From Lachnospiraceae bacterium (GTDB lineage: Bacteria; Bacillota; Clostridia; Lachnospirales; Lachnospiraceae), in the NCBI GenBank assembly GCA_021771755.1, contig JAETOL010000008.1:1-64000 (forward strand): DNA of 64,000 nt. Direction: 5' to 3'. A program made the translations under genes and the position numbers. The first letter of the stretch is position 1. Each line of letters starts with the position of its first letter. The notes below the pieces were generated by a model, which did not search any database, had not been told where the DNA came from, and worked only from the letters and a program-made list of their open reading frames with translations. Below, piece by piece: positions 1-8,447 of this stretch.

Positions 1-81
1 GAGCAGATCCTGAATATGTTTTCACGCACCCGTACAAATGGAGAGTTTGTTCAGACTGCAAAAAAACAGAAATTTTTATAA
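1..81 (+). CDS. rho: C-terminal end of a probable transcription termination factor Rho (partial)
   Basis: The window opens inside a reading frame; only the last 26 residues before a TAA are visible. The tail contains the pattern MFSRTRTNGEFVQT, which resembles the C-terminus of clostridial Rho helicases, and rho directly upstream of rpmE is a common Firmicutes order. The identification rests on this short tail plus gene order, so it is an inference; another protein cannot be excluded. The 5' part lies outside the window. Confidence 0.5.
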   Translation, partial: EQILNMFSRTRTNGEFVQTAKKQKFL

Positions 82-86
82 ACGAC

Positions 87-115
87 TTGCATTTGCTTTA
101 GGGGTATGTTATAAT
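87..115 (+). promoter_or_regulatory. Sigma-A type promoter of rpmE
   Basis: TTGCAT at 87-92 and TATAAT at 110-115 are separated by exactly 17 bp, with an extended -10 TG just upstream. It lies right after the stop of the preceding gene and about 80 bp before rpmE, so rpmE can be transcribed independently. Confidence 0.75.
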
Positions 116-195
116 CAGAGAGCTGTAAAATAATAAATTCGTCTAATCAAATACGAATAGAAAATAATAGAAAGAAATACAGAGAGGTGAAAATC

Positions 196-399
196 ATGCG
201 CGAAGGAATCCATCCGAACTATCATCAGGCAACTGTAACCTGCAACTGTGGAAACACATTTGTAACAGGTTCTACAAAAGAAGATATCCATGTGGAGATC
301 TGCTCCAAATGCCATCCGTTCTACACCGGACAGCAGAAGGCTGCTCAGGCTCGCGGACGTATCGACAAGTTCAACAAGAAATACGGCTTAAACAAATAA
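196..399 (+). CDS. rpmE: 50S ribosomal protein L31
   Basis: A 67-residue protein beginning [10 protein letters not shown], the classic L31 N-terminus; it binds the central protuberance of the large ribosomal subunit and helps bridge the subunits. The cysteines CNC (after residue 15) and CSKC make this the zinc-binding form rather than the zinc-free paralogue induced in zinc starvation. A GTG lies nine bases upstream in frame, but the ATG at 196 is preferred because the GAGAGGTG ribosome site is correctly placed before it and the family starts at this Met. It has its own promoter and is followed by a hairpin. Confidence 0.95.
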   Translation: MREGIHPNYHQATVTCNCGNTFVTGSTKEDIHVEICSKCHPFYTGQQKAAQARGRIDKFNKKYGLNK

Positions 400-423
400 T
401 TGAACAATATGAGAAATGTGAGT

Positions 424-461
424 ACAGGTTGAGGTTGGGAAATCTCAACCTGTCTTTGCTT
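424..461 (+). terminator. Hairpin after rpmE (probable terminator or attenuator)
   Basis: A perfect 10-bp stem, ACAGGTTGAG at 424-433 against CTCAACCTGT at 444-453, with a 10-nt loop and then a pyrimidine-rich CTTTGCTTT. The T-tract is imperfect, so partial read-through into the next gene is likely. Confidence 0.6.
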
Positions 462-478
462 TACAACGGAGATTTTAT

Positions 479-1471
479 ATGCAGAACAGATCATCGAATA
501 TTGGCGGTCAGGCAGTCATGGAAGGAATCATGATGCGGCACAAGGATAAATATTCCATTGGTGTCCGCCGTCCTGACGGAGAGATAGAATTAAAAGTAGA
601 AGATTATAAATGTACATTTGGAAAAGCGGCTTTTCTGCGGAAGCCTATCATCCGGGGCATTGTCAGCTTCGTGGACAGTCTTGTGATCGGAACGAAGTGT
701 CTGATGTATTCTGCCGAAGTGGCAGGGGATGAGGAAGATGAGAAGGAAGCTGCGAAGAATGCGCATCTTACGGAAGAACAGCGGCAGGCAAAGAAAGAAA
801 AAGAGGACAGACAGTTTAAATGGCTTCTTTATGGAACCGTAGCCGTTTCCATTGTAGTGTCTATTGCAGCGTTCATGCTGCTGCCTTATGCCATTGCAAG
901 TCTTCTGAATAAGGTTGGAGCATCCGAAGTAATTGTGACGATTGCAGAAGCTTTTGTAAAGCTTGCCCTTTTTATGGGCTATATGCTTCTGGTGTCACGG
1001 ATGAAAGATATTCAGAGAACTTTCATGTATCATGGTGCAGAACATAAATGTATCAACTGTGTGGAAAACGGACTTCCTCTTACGGTAGAGAATGTAATGA
1101 AAAGCTCCAGACAGCATAAACGCTGTGGAACAAGTTTTCTGTTTCTGGTTATGCTGGTCAGTATTTTTCTTCACTTTATCTTTGTACTGGTACCGGTTTA
1201 CTGGGTGCGTCTGCTGGGACGGCTGCTCATGGTTCCGATCGTAGCCGGAATTTCTTTTGAGATCATCCAGTGGGCGGGAAGAAGTGATAACAAAATTGCC
1301 TCTTTTCTGAGTAAACCCGGGCTTGCCATGCAGAAACTGACTACAATAGAACCTACGGAGGATATGGCGGAAGTTGCCATTGCTGCAGTAGAAGCAGTCT
1401 TTGACTGGAAAAGCTATTTAAAAGAGGAATTCGGCTGGGAGCCGGGAGAAGAAACGAATGAAAACGCTTGA
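479..1471 (+). CDS. DUF1385 family (YqhQ-like) membrane protein
   Basis: A 330-residue integral membrane protein of unknown biochemical role. It opens with the family signature GGQAVMEGIMMR and carries a conserved HGAEHK motif near residue 185, flanked by cysteines (CINC). Hydrophobic segments lie at about residues 117-142, 152-173 and 213-262. Genes of this family commonly sit beside prmC and prfA in Firmicutes, as here, and this gene overlaps prmC by 14 bp, so they are co-transcribed. The His/Glu/Cys cluster suggests metal binding, but that is speculation; no function is assigned. Confidence 0.85.
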   Translation: MQNRSSNIGGQAVMEGIMMRHKDKYSIGVRRPDGEIELKVEDYKCTFGKAAFLRKPIIRGIVSFVDSLVIGTKCLMYSAEVAGDEEDEKEAAKNAHLTEEQRQAKKEKEDRQFKWLLYGTVAVSIVVSIAAFMLLPYAIASLLNKVGASEVIVTIAEAFVKLALFMGYMLLVSRMKDIQRTFMYHGAEHKCINCVENGLPLTVENVMKSSRQHKRCGTSFLFLVMLVSIFLHFIFVLVPVYWVRLLGRLLMVPIVAGISFEIIQWAGRSDNKIASFLSKPGLAMQKLTTIEPTEDMAEVAIAAVEAVFDWKSYLKEEFGWEPGEETNENA

Positions 1472-2351
1472 AGCACTTCTGAGAGAAGGAAGTCTGATGC
1501 TGGAAAAGGCAGGGATAGGAGAAGCCAGGCTGGATGCCTGGCTCCTTCTGGAATATGTGACGGGAAGAAACAGAGCCTGGTATTTTGCCCACAGCAGCGA
1601 GCAGGCAGAGGAAGAACAGGAAAAACGGTATCAGGAGCTGTGCCGGAAGCGGGCAGTCCACATTCCTCTTCAGCATTTGACAAAAAATGCCTGTTTTATG
1701 GGATATGATTTTTACGTGGATGAGAACGTTCTTGTGCCAAGACAGGATACAGAGATTCTGGTAGAGCAGGCGCTTCTGCTTCTGAAAGAGCAGAAATCCC
1801 CATATATTCTTGATATGTGTACAGGTTCCGGATGTATTTTACTCAGTATCCTGAAGGAAATTCCGGAAGCGGCTGGAGTTGGCGCAGATCTTTCAGAGCC
1901 GGCGCTTAAGGTGGCACAGAGGAATGCAGACAGCCTTCAGGTAAAGGAACGGGCGCATTTCGTGCAAAGCGATCTGTTTTCCGGAAAATATTTTATACAA
2001 AACGGTAGCAAAAAACAGACAGAGTATGATATGCTTATCTCGAATCCGCCGTACATTGCAACCAAAGAGATACAGAAACTGATGGACGAGGTACGTCTTC
2101 ATGATCCATATATGGCTTTGGACGGAAAAGAGGATGGACTGTATTTTTACCGCAGGATCACAGCCCAATGCGGCAGATATCTGAAAACCGGCGGCTGGCT
2201 TCTTTATGAGATCGGTTATGATCAGGGCGGCGCTGTGGCTGAAATTATGGAAAAAGCAGGATTTGATCATATTGAAGTCAAAAAAGATCTGGCAGGGCTT
2301 GATCGGGTAGTACTGGGACAGAAAAACAAACAGGAGGAACAGGATGTTTGA
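1458..2351 (+). CDS. prmC: Peptide chain release factor N5-glutamine methyltransferase PrmC
   Basis: A 297-residue SAM-dependent methylase that modifies the glutamine of the GGQ motif of release factors, raising termination efficiency. Seen: an N-terminal helical domain, the SAM-binding loop DMCTGSGC near residue 117, and the catalytic NPPY motif ([11 protein letters not shown]) near residue 196. Its substrate gene prfA follows with an 8-bp overlap, the standard functional pairing. Length is normal for the family (about 280-300). Confidence 0.95.
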   Translation: MKTLEALLREGSLMLEKAGIGEARLDAWLLLEYVTGRNRAWYFAHSSEQAEEEQEKRYQELCRKRAVHIPLQHLTKNACFMGYDFYVDENVLVPRQDTEILVEQALLLLKEQKSPYILDMCTGSGCILLSILKEIPEAAGVGADLSEPALKVAQRNADSLQVKERAHFVQSDLFSGKYFIQNGSKKQTEYDMLISNPPYIATKEIQKLMDEVRLHDPYMALDGKEDGLYFYRRITAQCGRYLKTGGWLLYEIGYDQGGAVAEIMEKAGFDHIEVKKDLAGLDRVVLGQKNKQEEQDV

Positions 2352-3417
2352 TAAATTAGAGGATCTTCTGATCCGTTTTGATGAGGTTCTGAATGAGCTG
2401 GGAGAACCGGGAGTTACGGATAATCAGGAACGGTTCCAGAAGCTTATGAAGGAACAGAGTGATCTGCTGCCTATTGTAGACGCTTATAAAGAATATAAAG
2501 AAAATAAAGAGACGATTCAGGACAGCCTCTCCATGCTGGAAGAGGAGAAGGATGAAGAAATGCGGGAAATGCTCAAGGAAGAGCTTTCTGATGCAAAGAA
2601 AAGAGTAGAGGAACTGGAGCATGAGATCAAAATCCTCCTTCTTCCAAAGGATCCGAATGACAGCAAAAACGTAATCGTGGAGATCCGTGCAGGCGCCGGC
2701 GGCGATGAAGCTGCTCTTTTTGCGGCGGAGATTTATCGTATGTATGTAAAATATGCAGAAAGCCTTCGCTGGAAAACGGAGATGATGAGCCTGAATGAAA
2801 ATGGTATCGGCGGTTTCAAGGAAGTTACTTTTATGATACAGGGGCAGGGTGCATACTCCCGCCTGAAATACGAAAGCGGAGTTCACCGTGTACAGCGTGT
2901 GCCGGAGACAGAATCCGGAGGAAGGATTCATACCTCTACCTGTACGGTAGCCATTATGCCGGAGGCAGAAGAAATTGATTTCCACCTGGATATGAATGAC
3001 TGTAAATTCGACGTATTCCGTGCATCCGGAAACGGAGGCCAGTGTGTCAATACTACAGACTCTGCAGTTCGTCTGACTCATATTCCAACAGGCATCGTGA
3101 TTTCTTGTCAGGATGAGAAATCACAGCTGAAAAATAAAGATAAGGCTTTGAAGGTTCTTCGTTCCCGTCTTTACGAGATGGAGATTGCCAAGCAGCATGA
3201 TGCAGAGGCGGAGGCAAGAAGAAGTCAGATCGGAACAGGAGATCGTTCTGAAAAGATCCGTACCTATAATTTCCCGCAGGGACGTGTGACAGATCACCGG
3301 ATCAAGCTTACCCTGCATCGCCTGGACAGCATTCTGGGCGGAGATCTCAGCGAGATCATTGACAGTCTGATCGCGGCAGACCAGGCTGCAAAACTTGCAA
3401 ACTTAAATGAAGAATAA
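2344..3417 (+). CDS. prfA: Peptide chain release factor 1
   Basis: A 357-residue class I release factor for UAA and UAG. The peptidyl-hydrolysis motif GGQ is at residues 231-233 ([10 protein letters not shown]). The anticodon-like loop reads PET ([14 protein letters not shown]) where E. coli has PAT; from recollection the PxT form with Glu is usual in clostridia. The N-terminal coiled coil (about residues 60-105) is rich in Glu and Lys. It overlaps prmC, whose product methylates Gln233. Start ATG follows AGGAGGAACAGG. Confidence 0.97.
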   Translation: MFDKLEDLLIRFDEVLNELGEPGVTDNQERFQKLMKEQSDLLPIVDAYKEYKENKETIQDSLSMLEEEKDEEMREMLKEELSDAKKRVEELEHEIKILLLPKDPNDSKNVIVEIRAGAGGDEAALFAAEIYRMYVKYAESLRWKTEMMSLNENGIGGFKEVTFMIQGQGAYSRLKYESGVHRVQRVPETESGGRIHTSTCTVAIMPEAEEIDFHLDMNDCKFDVFRASGNGGQCVNTTDSAVRLTHIPTGIVISCQDEKSQLKNKDKALKVLRSRLYEMEIAKQHDAEAEARRSQIGTGDRSEKIRTYNFPQGRVTDHRIKLTLHRLDSILGGDLSEIIDSLIAADQAAKLANLNEE

Positions 3418-3418
3418 C

Positions 3419-3435
3419 TGTCAGAAAGTCTGACA
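3419..3435 (+). other. Small perfect hairpin between prfA and the nucleotidyltransferase gene
   Basis: TGTCAGA (3419-3425), a 3-nt loop and TCTGACA (3429-3435). There is no T-tract, so it is more likely a processing or stability element than a terminator. Confidence 0.4.
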
Positions 3436-3455
3436 ATGAAATATGGAGGAGAAAA

Positions 3456-4373
3456 ATGAAAAAAACAGCACTTGTGATCATGGCAGCAGGAATTGGAAGT
3501 CGTTTTGGCAAAGGAATCAAACAGCTTGCACCGGTAGGACCAAACGGTGAGATCATTATGGATTATTCTATCCATGATGCGCTGGAGGCAGGATTTAATA
3601 AGGTCGTTTTCATTATCAGAAAAGATATTGAAGAAGAATTCCGTTCTGTGATCGGGAATAAGATCGAGAAGATCACAGAAGTAGAATATGCATTCCAGGC
3701 GTTGGAAGATCTTCCGGAGGGATTTGAGAAACCGGACGACAGAACAAAACCGTGGGGAACCGGACAGGCTGTTCTTGCAGCAAAGAAGGTACTTTCCGAG
3801 CCATTTATGGTCATCAATGCAGACGATTACTATGGAAAAGAAGCATATGTAAAGGTGCATGACTATCTGGTACAGGATCAGCCGGATGACGGTATCATGC
3901 ACATCTGTATGGCTGGTTTCCGTCTTGGAAATACTTTAAGTGATAATGGCAGTGTTACCAGAGGCGTATGCCATATTGAAAATGGTGCTCTGACAGGTGT
4001 CACAGAAACTCATGATATTTATAAAACAGAAAATGGAGCAGAATCCAGAAGCGAAGAAGGTCAGGCAGTACCTCTGGATGTGAATAGCCTTGTATCTATG
4101 AACATGTGGGGACTGACACCACAGTTTATGGATGTGTTGGAAGAAGGCTTTGTGAAGTTTTTAAGTGAGATAAAACCAGGAGATATAAAAAAGGAATACC
4201 TTCTTCCTGAAATGATCGACATGCTGATCAAGGCAGGAAAGGCAAAGGTAGATGTTCTGGACACAAAAGATACCTGGTTTGGTGTTACTTATCAGGAGGA
4301 CAAGGCTTCTGTGACAGCGGCTTTTGAAAAGCTTGTAAAGGACGGGGTATACCCGGAAAACCTTTATAAATAA
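3456..4373 (+). CDS. Sugar-phosphate nucleotidyltransferase (NDP-sugar pyrophosphorylase family)
   Basis: A 305-residue cytoplasmic enzyme with the nucleotidyltransferase signature MAAGIGSRFGKGIKQL at the N-terminus, followed by an NADDYYG segment near residue 121 that would hold the metal-binding Asp residues. The family transfers NMP from an NTP to a sugar-1-phosphate, or to related phosphates. Neither base nor sugar can be read from sequence. The next gene is glmM (hexosamine-phosphate mutase), suggesting a shared sugar-nucleotide pathway, but the family also includes choline-phosphate and ribitol-phosphate transferases. GGAGGAG precedes the start. Confidence 0.75.
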   Translation: MKKTALVIMAAGIGSRFGKGIKQLAPVGPNGEIIMDYSIHDALEAGFNKVVFIIRKDIEEEFRSVIGNKIEKITEVEYAFQALEDLPEGFEKPDDRTKPWGTGQAVLAAKKVLSEPFMVINADDYYGKEAYVKVHDYLVQDQPDDGIMHICMAGFRLGNTLSDNGSVTRGVCHIENGALTGVTETHDIYKTENGAESRSEEGQAVPLDVNSLVSMNMWGLTPQFMDVLEEGFVKFLSEIKPGDIKKEYLLPEMIDMLIKAGKAKVDVLDTKDTWFGVTYQEDKASVTAAFEKLVKDGVYPENLYK

Positions 4374-4425
4374 ATGTAACAGCTGTTTGTATTCACCTGC
4401 AGGAGCAGGCAAAGGAGGAATTATT

Positions 4426-5772
4426 ATGGGAAAATATTTTGGAACTGACGGATTTCGAGGAGAGGCAAATGTACAGCTGACAGTTGATCATGCTTTTAAG
4501 GTAGGGCGTTATGTAGGCTGGTACTATGGACGTGACCATAAGGCAAAGATCGTGATCGGTAAGGATACCAGAAGGAGCAGCTATATGTTTGAATATGCGC
4601 TGGTTGCAGGCCTGACAGCATCTGGTGCAGATGCATATCTCCTTCATGTTACAACGACACCAAGTGTTTCTTATGTGGTACGTACAGAAGATTTTGATTG
4701 TGGAATCATGATCTCTGCAAGCCATAATCCATTTTCAGACAACGGAATCAAACTCCTGAACGGAAGCGGACAGAAGATCGAAGCTGAGGTTGAGGCAAGG
4801 ATTGAGGCATATCTGGATGGAAAGCTGGAAGAGCTTCCTCTGGCAACCGGAGAAGATATTGGAAGAACTGTGGACTTTGCATCTGGAAGAAACCGTTATA
4901 TCGGATATCTGATTTCCATTCCATGCCGTGATTTTAAAAATATCCGTGTAGGTCTGGACTGTTCTAACGGAAGTTCTTCCGCGATTGCCAAAAGTGTTTT
5001 TGACGCTCTTCGGGCAAAGACCTATGTGATCAACAACGATCCGGATGGAACCAACATTAATACAAACTGCGGATCGACTCATATTGAAGTGCTTCAGAGA
5101 TATGTTGTGGAAAAAGGACTGGACATCGGATTTGCCTATGACGGAGATGCTGACCGCTGTATCGCAGTAGATCACAGAGGAAATATCATCGATGGCGATA
5201 AGATCATGTATGTTTGTGGAAAATATATGAAAGAAAAGGGCAGACTGAACGGAAATACAGTGGTTACAACCGTTATGTCCAATATGGGACTGTATAAAGC
5301 TCTGGAAAAAGAAGGAATTGACTATGAGCAGACTGCAGTCGGCGATAAATATGTGGCAGAGAACATGCTGGAAAATAATTACAGTATCGGAGGAGAACAG
5401 TCCGGTCATATTATTTTCAGCAAATATGCTGCAACAGGAGATGGAATCCTGACTTCTCTGATGCTCATGGAGGCATGTGTGGAGAAAAAATCAACACTTT
5501 GTGATCTGGCAAAAGAGATGAAGGTATATCCTCAGATCCTGAGAAATGTCCGTGTGGCAGATAAAGTGGCGGCAAGAGAAAATCCGCGTGTAAAAGAAGC
5601 GGTAGAGGCGGCAGCCAGAGCTTTGGGAACGGACGGACGTATTCTTGTAAGAGAAAGTGGTACAGAACCTTTGATCCGTGTTATGGTAGAGGCAGGAACC
5701 GAGGACATCTGTGCAGAACATGTGGATAATGTAGTAAAAGTAATAGAAGCAGAAGGACTTATTATAGAATAA
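4426..5772 (+). CDS. glmM: Phosphoglucosamine mutase
   Basis: A 448-residue alpha-D-phosphohexomutase converting glucosamine-6-phosphate to glucosamine-1-phosphate, the step before UDP-GlcNAc. Seen in order: N-terminal MGKYFGTDGFRGEAN, active-site phosphoserine loop MISASHNPFSDNGIK (Ser near residue 100), metal loop DGDADRC, and the phosphate-binding loop RESGTEPLIRVMVE near the C-terminus. An in-frame ATG exists 39 bases upstream, but AAAGGAGG sits directly before 4426 and the family begins MG-YFGTDG. It supplies precursor for the wall genes at the other end of the window. Confidence 0.92.
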   Translation: MGKYFGTDGFRGEANVQLTVDHAFKVGRYVGWYYGRDHKAKIVIGKDTRRSSYMFEYALVAGLTASGADAYLLHVTTTPSVSYVVRTEDFDCGIMISASHNPFSDNGIKLLNGSGQKIEAEVEARIEAYLDGKLEELPLATGEDIGRTVDFASGRNRYIGYLISIPCRDFKNIRVGLDCSNGSSSAIAKSVFDALRAKTYVINNDPDGTNINTNCGSTHIEVLQRYVVEKGLDIGFAYDGDADRCIAVDHRGNIIDGDKIMYVCGKYMKEKGRLNGNTVVTTVMSNMGLYKALEKEGIDYEQTAVGDKYVAENMLENNYSIGGEQSGHIIFSKYAATGDGILTSLMLMEACVEKKSTLCDLAKEMKVYPQILRNVRVADKVAARENPRVKEAVEAAARALGTDGRILVRESGTEPLIRVMVEAGTEDICAEHVDNVVKVIEAEGLIIE

Positions 5773-5781
5773 GGAAGATAC

Positions 5782-6837
5782 ATGGGTACAAAAAAAACCG
5801 GACGGATACTGGCAGTATGTATGGGAGTAACTCTTCTGGCAGGCTGCGGAGGGGAAAAAAAGAATATTTACAGACAGGCAGAGGAAAATCTGGAACAGGG
5901 AAATTATCAGGAAGCACTGGAAGGCTATGAGATGTCGGCAGCTAATGACTACAAAAAGACAGAAGCCCTTCGGGGCGCCGGAATTGCCAGACTGCGATTG
6001 GAAGACCCGGAAGGAGCCGTGGAGGCTTTTACGCAGGCCCTGGAGACAGATAAGGCAGGCAAAGCGCTGAGACAGGATATCCTTTCCTATCGTGCCACAG
6101 CAGAACTGCAGGCAGGACTTGAGGATGATGCCATGGCAGACTGTCAGACTCTGGCATCGGATTATTCCATGAATGCAGACGCCTATTTCCTTACAGGAAG
6201 TGTGGCTCTTGCCATGGATGGATATGATGAGGCGGCCTCCAATTTTCAGCAGGCATATGGAGAACAGCCGGATTATGAGATGGCACTTCAGATTTACGAG
6301 GCATATGAAGCCAGGGATATGGAGGCTGACGGTACCAGATATCTGGAAGCAGTTCTGGAAAATGCGCCTAAGAATGCTCAGGATTATTATGAGCGGGGAC
6401 ACATTTATTATTACATGGAAGATTATGACAATGCAAAAAAAGAACTGACAAAGGCTTCCGAAAAAGGCAGCGCCCCGGCAGAGCTTCTTCTGGGAATGGT
6501 GTGTCTTGCTCAGGGAGATACAGCTGCGGCAAGATCTATGTATCAGGATTATCTGAATCTTGAAGAAAGCAGCAAAGCGCCCGGCTATAACGGCATGGCG
6601 CTCTGTGATCTGGCAGATGGAGATCCGGACAGCGCGCTTGCCAATATTTCCAGCGGCCTCGAGGCTGCCGGAACAGAGGAAATGCAGGAACTTCTTTTTA
6701 ATGAGATTGCGGCTTATGAGAAAAAACTTGATTTTTCTACCGCATATGCAAAAGCCCAGGAGTATATCAAAATGTATCCGGACGATATGGAAGCTCAGAA
6801 AGAACTGGCATTCCTTAAGTCCAGAACCGGAGAATAA
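5782..6837 (+). CDS. TPR-repeat lipoprotein
   Basis: A 351-residue secreted lipoprotein. The signal peptide ends in a good lipobox LLAGC with the lipidated Cys at residue 22, so it should be anchored on the outer face of the membrane. The rest is helical with repeated TPR-like units (for example YQEALEGYEMSA, PEGAVEAFTQAL, YDEAASNFQQAY, YDNAKKELTKAS), typical protein-protein scaffolds. No enzymatic motif is visible. It begins 10 bp after glmM and stops 3 bp before hflX. Function unknown. Confidence 0.85.
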   Translation: MGTKKTGRILAVCMGVTLLAGCGGEKKNIYRQAEENLEQGNYQEALEGYEMSAANDYKKTEALRGAGIARLRLEDPEGAVEAFTQALETDKAGKALRQDILSYRATAELQAGLEDDAMADCQTLASDYSMNADAYFLTGSVALAMDGYDEAASNFQQAYGEQPDYEMALQIYEAYEARDMEADGTRYLEAVLENAPKNAQDYYERGHIYYYMEDYDNAKKELTKASEKGSAPAELLLGMVCLAQGDTAAARSMYQDYLNLEESSKAPGYNGMALCDLADGDPDSALANISSGLEAAGTEEMQELLFNEIAAYEKKLDFSTAYAKAQEYIKMYPDDMEAQKELAFLKSRTGE

Positions 6838-6839
6838 AT

Positions 6840-8090
6840 ATGCAGTTTTATGATTTTAAGGAGATTCAGGAGAGAGTGATCCTGATTGGTGTTCAGACAG
6901 ACGCAGAAGAAGATGTGGAAGCTTCTCTGGATGAACTGGAAGAACTTGCGCAGACCGCAGGGGCGGAGACAGCAGCCAAGGTGATCCAAAACCGGGAGTC
7001 TGTCCATCCGGGAACCTATATCGGTCGGGGAAAGATCCAGGAGGTAAAAAATCTTCTGGCTGTACTTGATGCCAACGGGATCATTTGTGACGATGAGCTT
7101 TCGCCTTCGCAGATGAATAATCTGGAGCGGGAACTGGAGTGCAAGGTCATGGACCGGACACTTCTGATCCTGGATATTTTTGCGGGAAGAGCAGTGACGA
7201 GTGAAGGTAAGATCCAGGTAGAGCTTGCACAGCTGCGCTATCGCTCTGCACGTTTGGTGGGACTTCGTGATTCCTTGTCCAGACTGGGCGGAGGAATTGG
7301 AACAAGAGGCCCGGGAGAAAAGAAACTGGAGACAGACCGACGACTGATCCGGACCAGGATATCCGCGCTGAAGGCAGAACTTGTTCAGGTGGAAAAACAC
7401 AGAGAGCTGATCCGTGGCAATCGTTCCAGAGGAACGCTTAAAACAGCGGCAATCGTAGGCTATACCAATGCCGGAAAGTCAACGCTTTTAAATACACTTA
7501 CCGGTGCGGAGATCCTGGCAGAGGATAAGCTTTTTGCCACGCTGGATCCAACGACAAGAGTTTTGGAGCTTGATGACGGACAACAGATTCTTTTGACAGA
7601 TACCGTAGGATTTATCCGCAAACTTCCGCACCACCTGGTAGAAGCTTTTAAGAGTACGCTGGAAGAGGCAAAATATGCAGACTATATCATTCATGTGGTA
7701 GATGCGTCGAATCCTCAGGCGGAAATGCAGATGGAAGTGGTCTATAAGACGCTTCAGGAACTGGGCGCTGCCGGCAAAAAAGTGATCACTCTGTTTAATA
7801 AACAGGATCTTGTACTGGAATCTGAACTTCGAGATCCCCATGCGGACCAGATCGTAAAATGTTCAGCAAAGACCGGAAGGGGACTGGGTGAACTGAAAGA
7901 GGCTCTGTCAGGATTTCTGGCAGAAGAGCAGGTATATCTGGAAGAACTTTATGCTTATCGGGAAGCGGGAAAGATTCAGATCATCCGGGAATATGGACAG
8001 CTTCTTTCTGAGGAGTACAGAGAGAACGGGATTTTTGTCCGGGCAAAAGTTCCGGTAGAATTTTTTGCAAAAGTAATGCCGGAAGGATAA
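6840..8090 (+). CDS. hflX: Ribosome-associated GTPase HflX
   Basis: A 416-residue GTPase that in other bacteria splits stalled ribosomes under stress. The N-terminal HflX domain includes GRGKIQEV and the family mark RGPGEKKLETDRR. The G domain shows G1 GYTNAGKSTLLN, G3 DTVGF and G4 NKQD. The C-terminal domain ends near residue 410. It is translationally close to the lipoprotein gene (2-bp gap; GGAG just before the start). Length is normal for the family. Confidence 0.95.
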   Translation: MQFYDFKEIQERVILIGVQTDAEEDVEASLDELEELAQTAGAETAAKVIQNRESVHPGTYIGRGKIQEVKNLLAVLDANGIICDDELSPSQMNNLERELECKVMDRTLLILDIFAGRAVTSEGKIQVELAQLRYRSARLVGLRDSLSRLGGGIGTRGPGEKKLETDRRLIRTRISALKAELVQVEKHRELIRGNRSRGTLKTAAIVGYTNAGKSTLLNTLTGAEILAEDKLFATLDPTTRVLELDDGQQILLTDTVGFIRKLPHHLVEAFKSTLEEAKYADYIIHVVDASNPQAEMQMEVVYKTLQELGAAGKKVITLFNKQDLVLESELRDPHADQIVKCSAKTGRGLGELKEALSGFLAEEQVYLEELYAYREAGKIQIIREYGQLLSEEYRENGIFVRAKVPVEFFAKVMPEG

Positions 8091-8227
8091 AACAGGTATA
8101 TCCGGGAAATAAAAAACAGTATAAAAGAAAATATGTTCGGGCGATGAAAAGGCGGAAAAAATTTTTTTTCAGCAGTTTTCGAGTTGGCTGAAATGCCGGA
8201 AACGCCTGTAAATACAAGAAAAATGAA

Positions 8228-8273
8228 CCATCATATATTGTGTTTTCTGTGAGCGAAACACAATATATGGTGG
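8228..8273 (+). promoter_or_regulatory. Paired NrdR-like boxes upstream of nrdD
   Basis: Two 16-mers resemble the known NrdR consensus acaCwAtATaTwGtgt: CCATCATATATTGTGT (8228-8243) and ACACAATATATGGTGG (8258-8273), spaced 30 bp start to start, about three helical turns, as NrdR operators usually are. Together they form a 19-bp inverted repeat (8227-8245 with 8256-8274) that could also act as the hflX terminator, though its T-tract (four Ts) is weak. The boxes sit 20 bp upstream of the -35. Confidence 0.6.
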
Positions 8274-8292
8274 TTTTATGCTTTCTGAGTTG

Positions 8293-8321
8293 TTGACGGA
8301 AAGCAGATAGTCTGATAGAAT
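8293..8321 (+). promoter_or_regulatory. Promoter of nrdD
   Basis: TTGACG (8293-8298), 17-bp spacer, TAGAAT (8316-8321), with TGA before the -10 as an extended element. Good sigma-A match. Confidence 0.75.
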
Positions 8322-8447
8322 GTAACTTACCAGCGAAAAGATGAGCACCGGCACAGCCAGGGCTCATTTTGCAACTGACAGGATAAAATAATGATCCGGT
8401 TTTTTACAATTTATCATATGAGGTGTAGTAAGGGAGGAAATAGCAGT

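Larger units (their letters stand above)
8091..8447 (+). other. Intergenic region between hflX and nrdD
   Basis: This 357-bp gap holds no credible gene. It contains a long inverted repeat formed by two NrdR-like boxes (8228-8273), a strong promoter (8293-8321), and a short leader hairpin (ATGAGC at 8341-8346 against GCTCAT at 8362-8367). A ribosome site (AAGGGAGGAAA) lies just before nrdD. Confidence 0.6.

Noticed and set aside
8227-8277. Simple intrinsic terminator of hflX
   Set aside because: Possible, but the T-tract is only four bases and both arms match NrdR boxes with proper spacing, so it was listed as an operator first.
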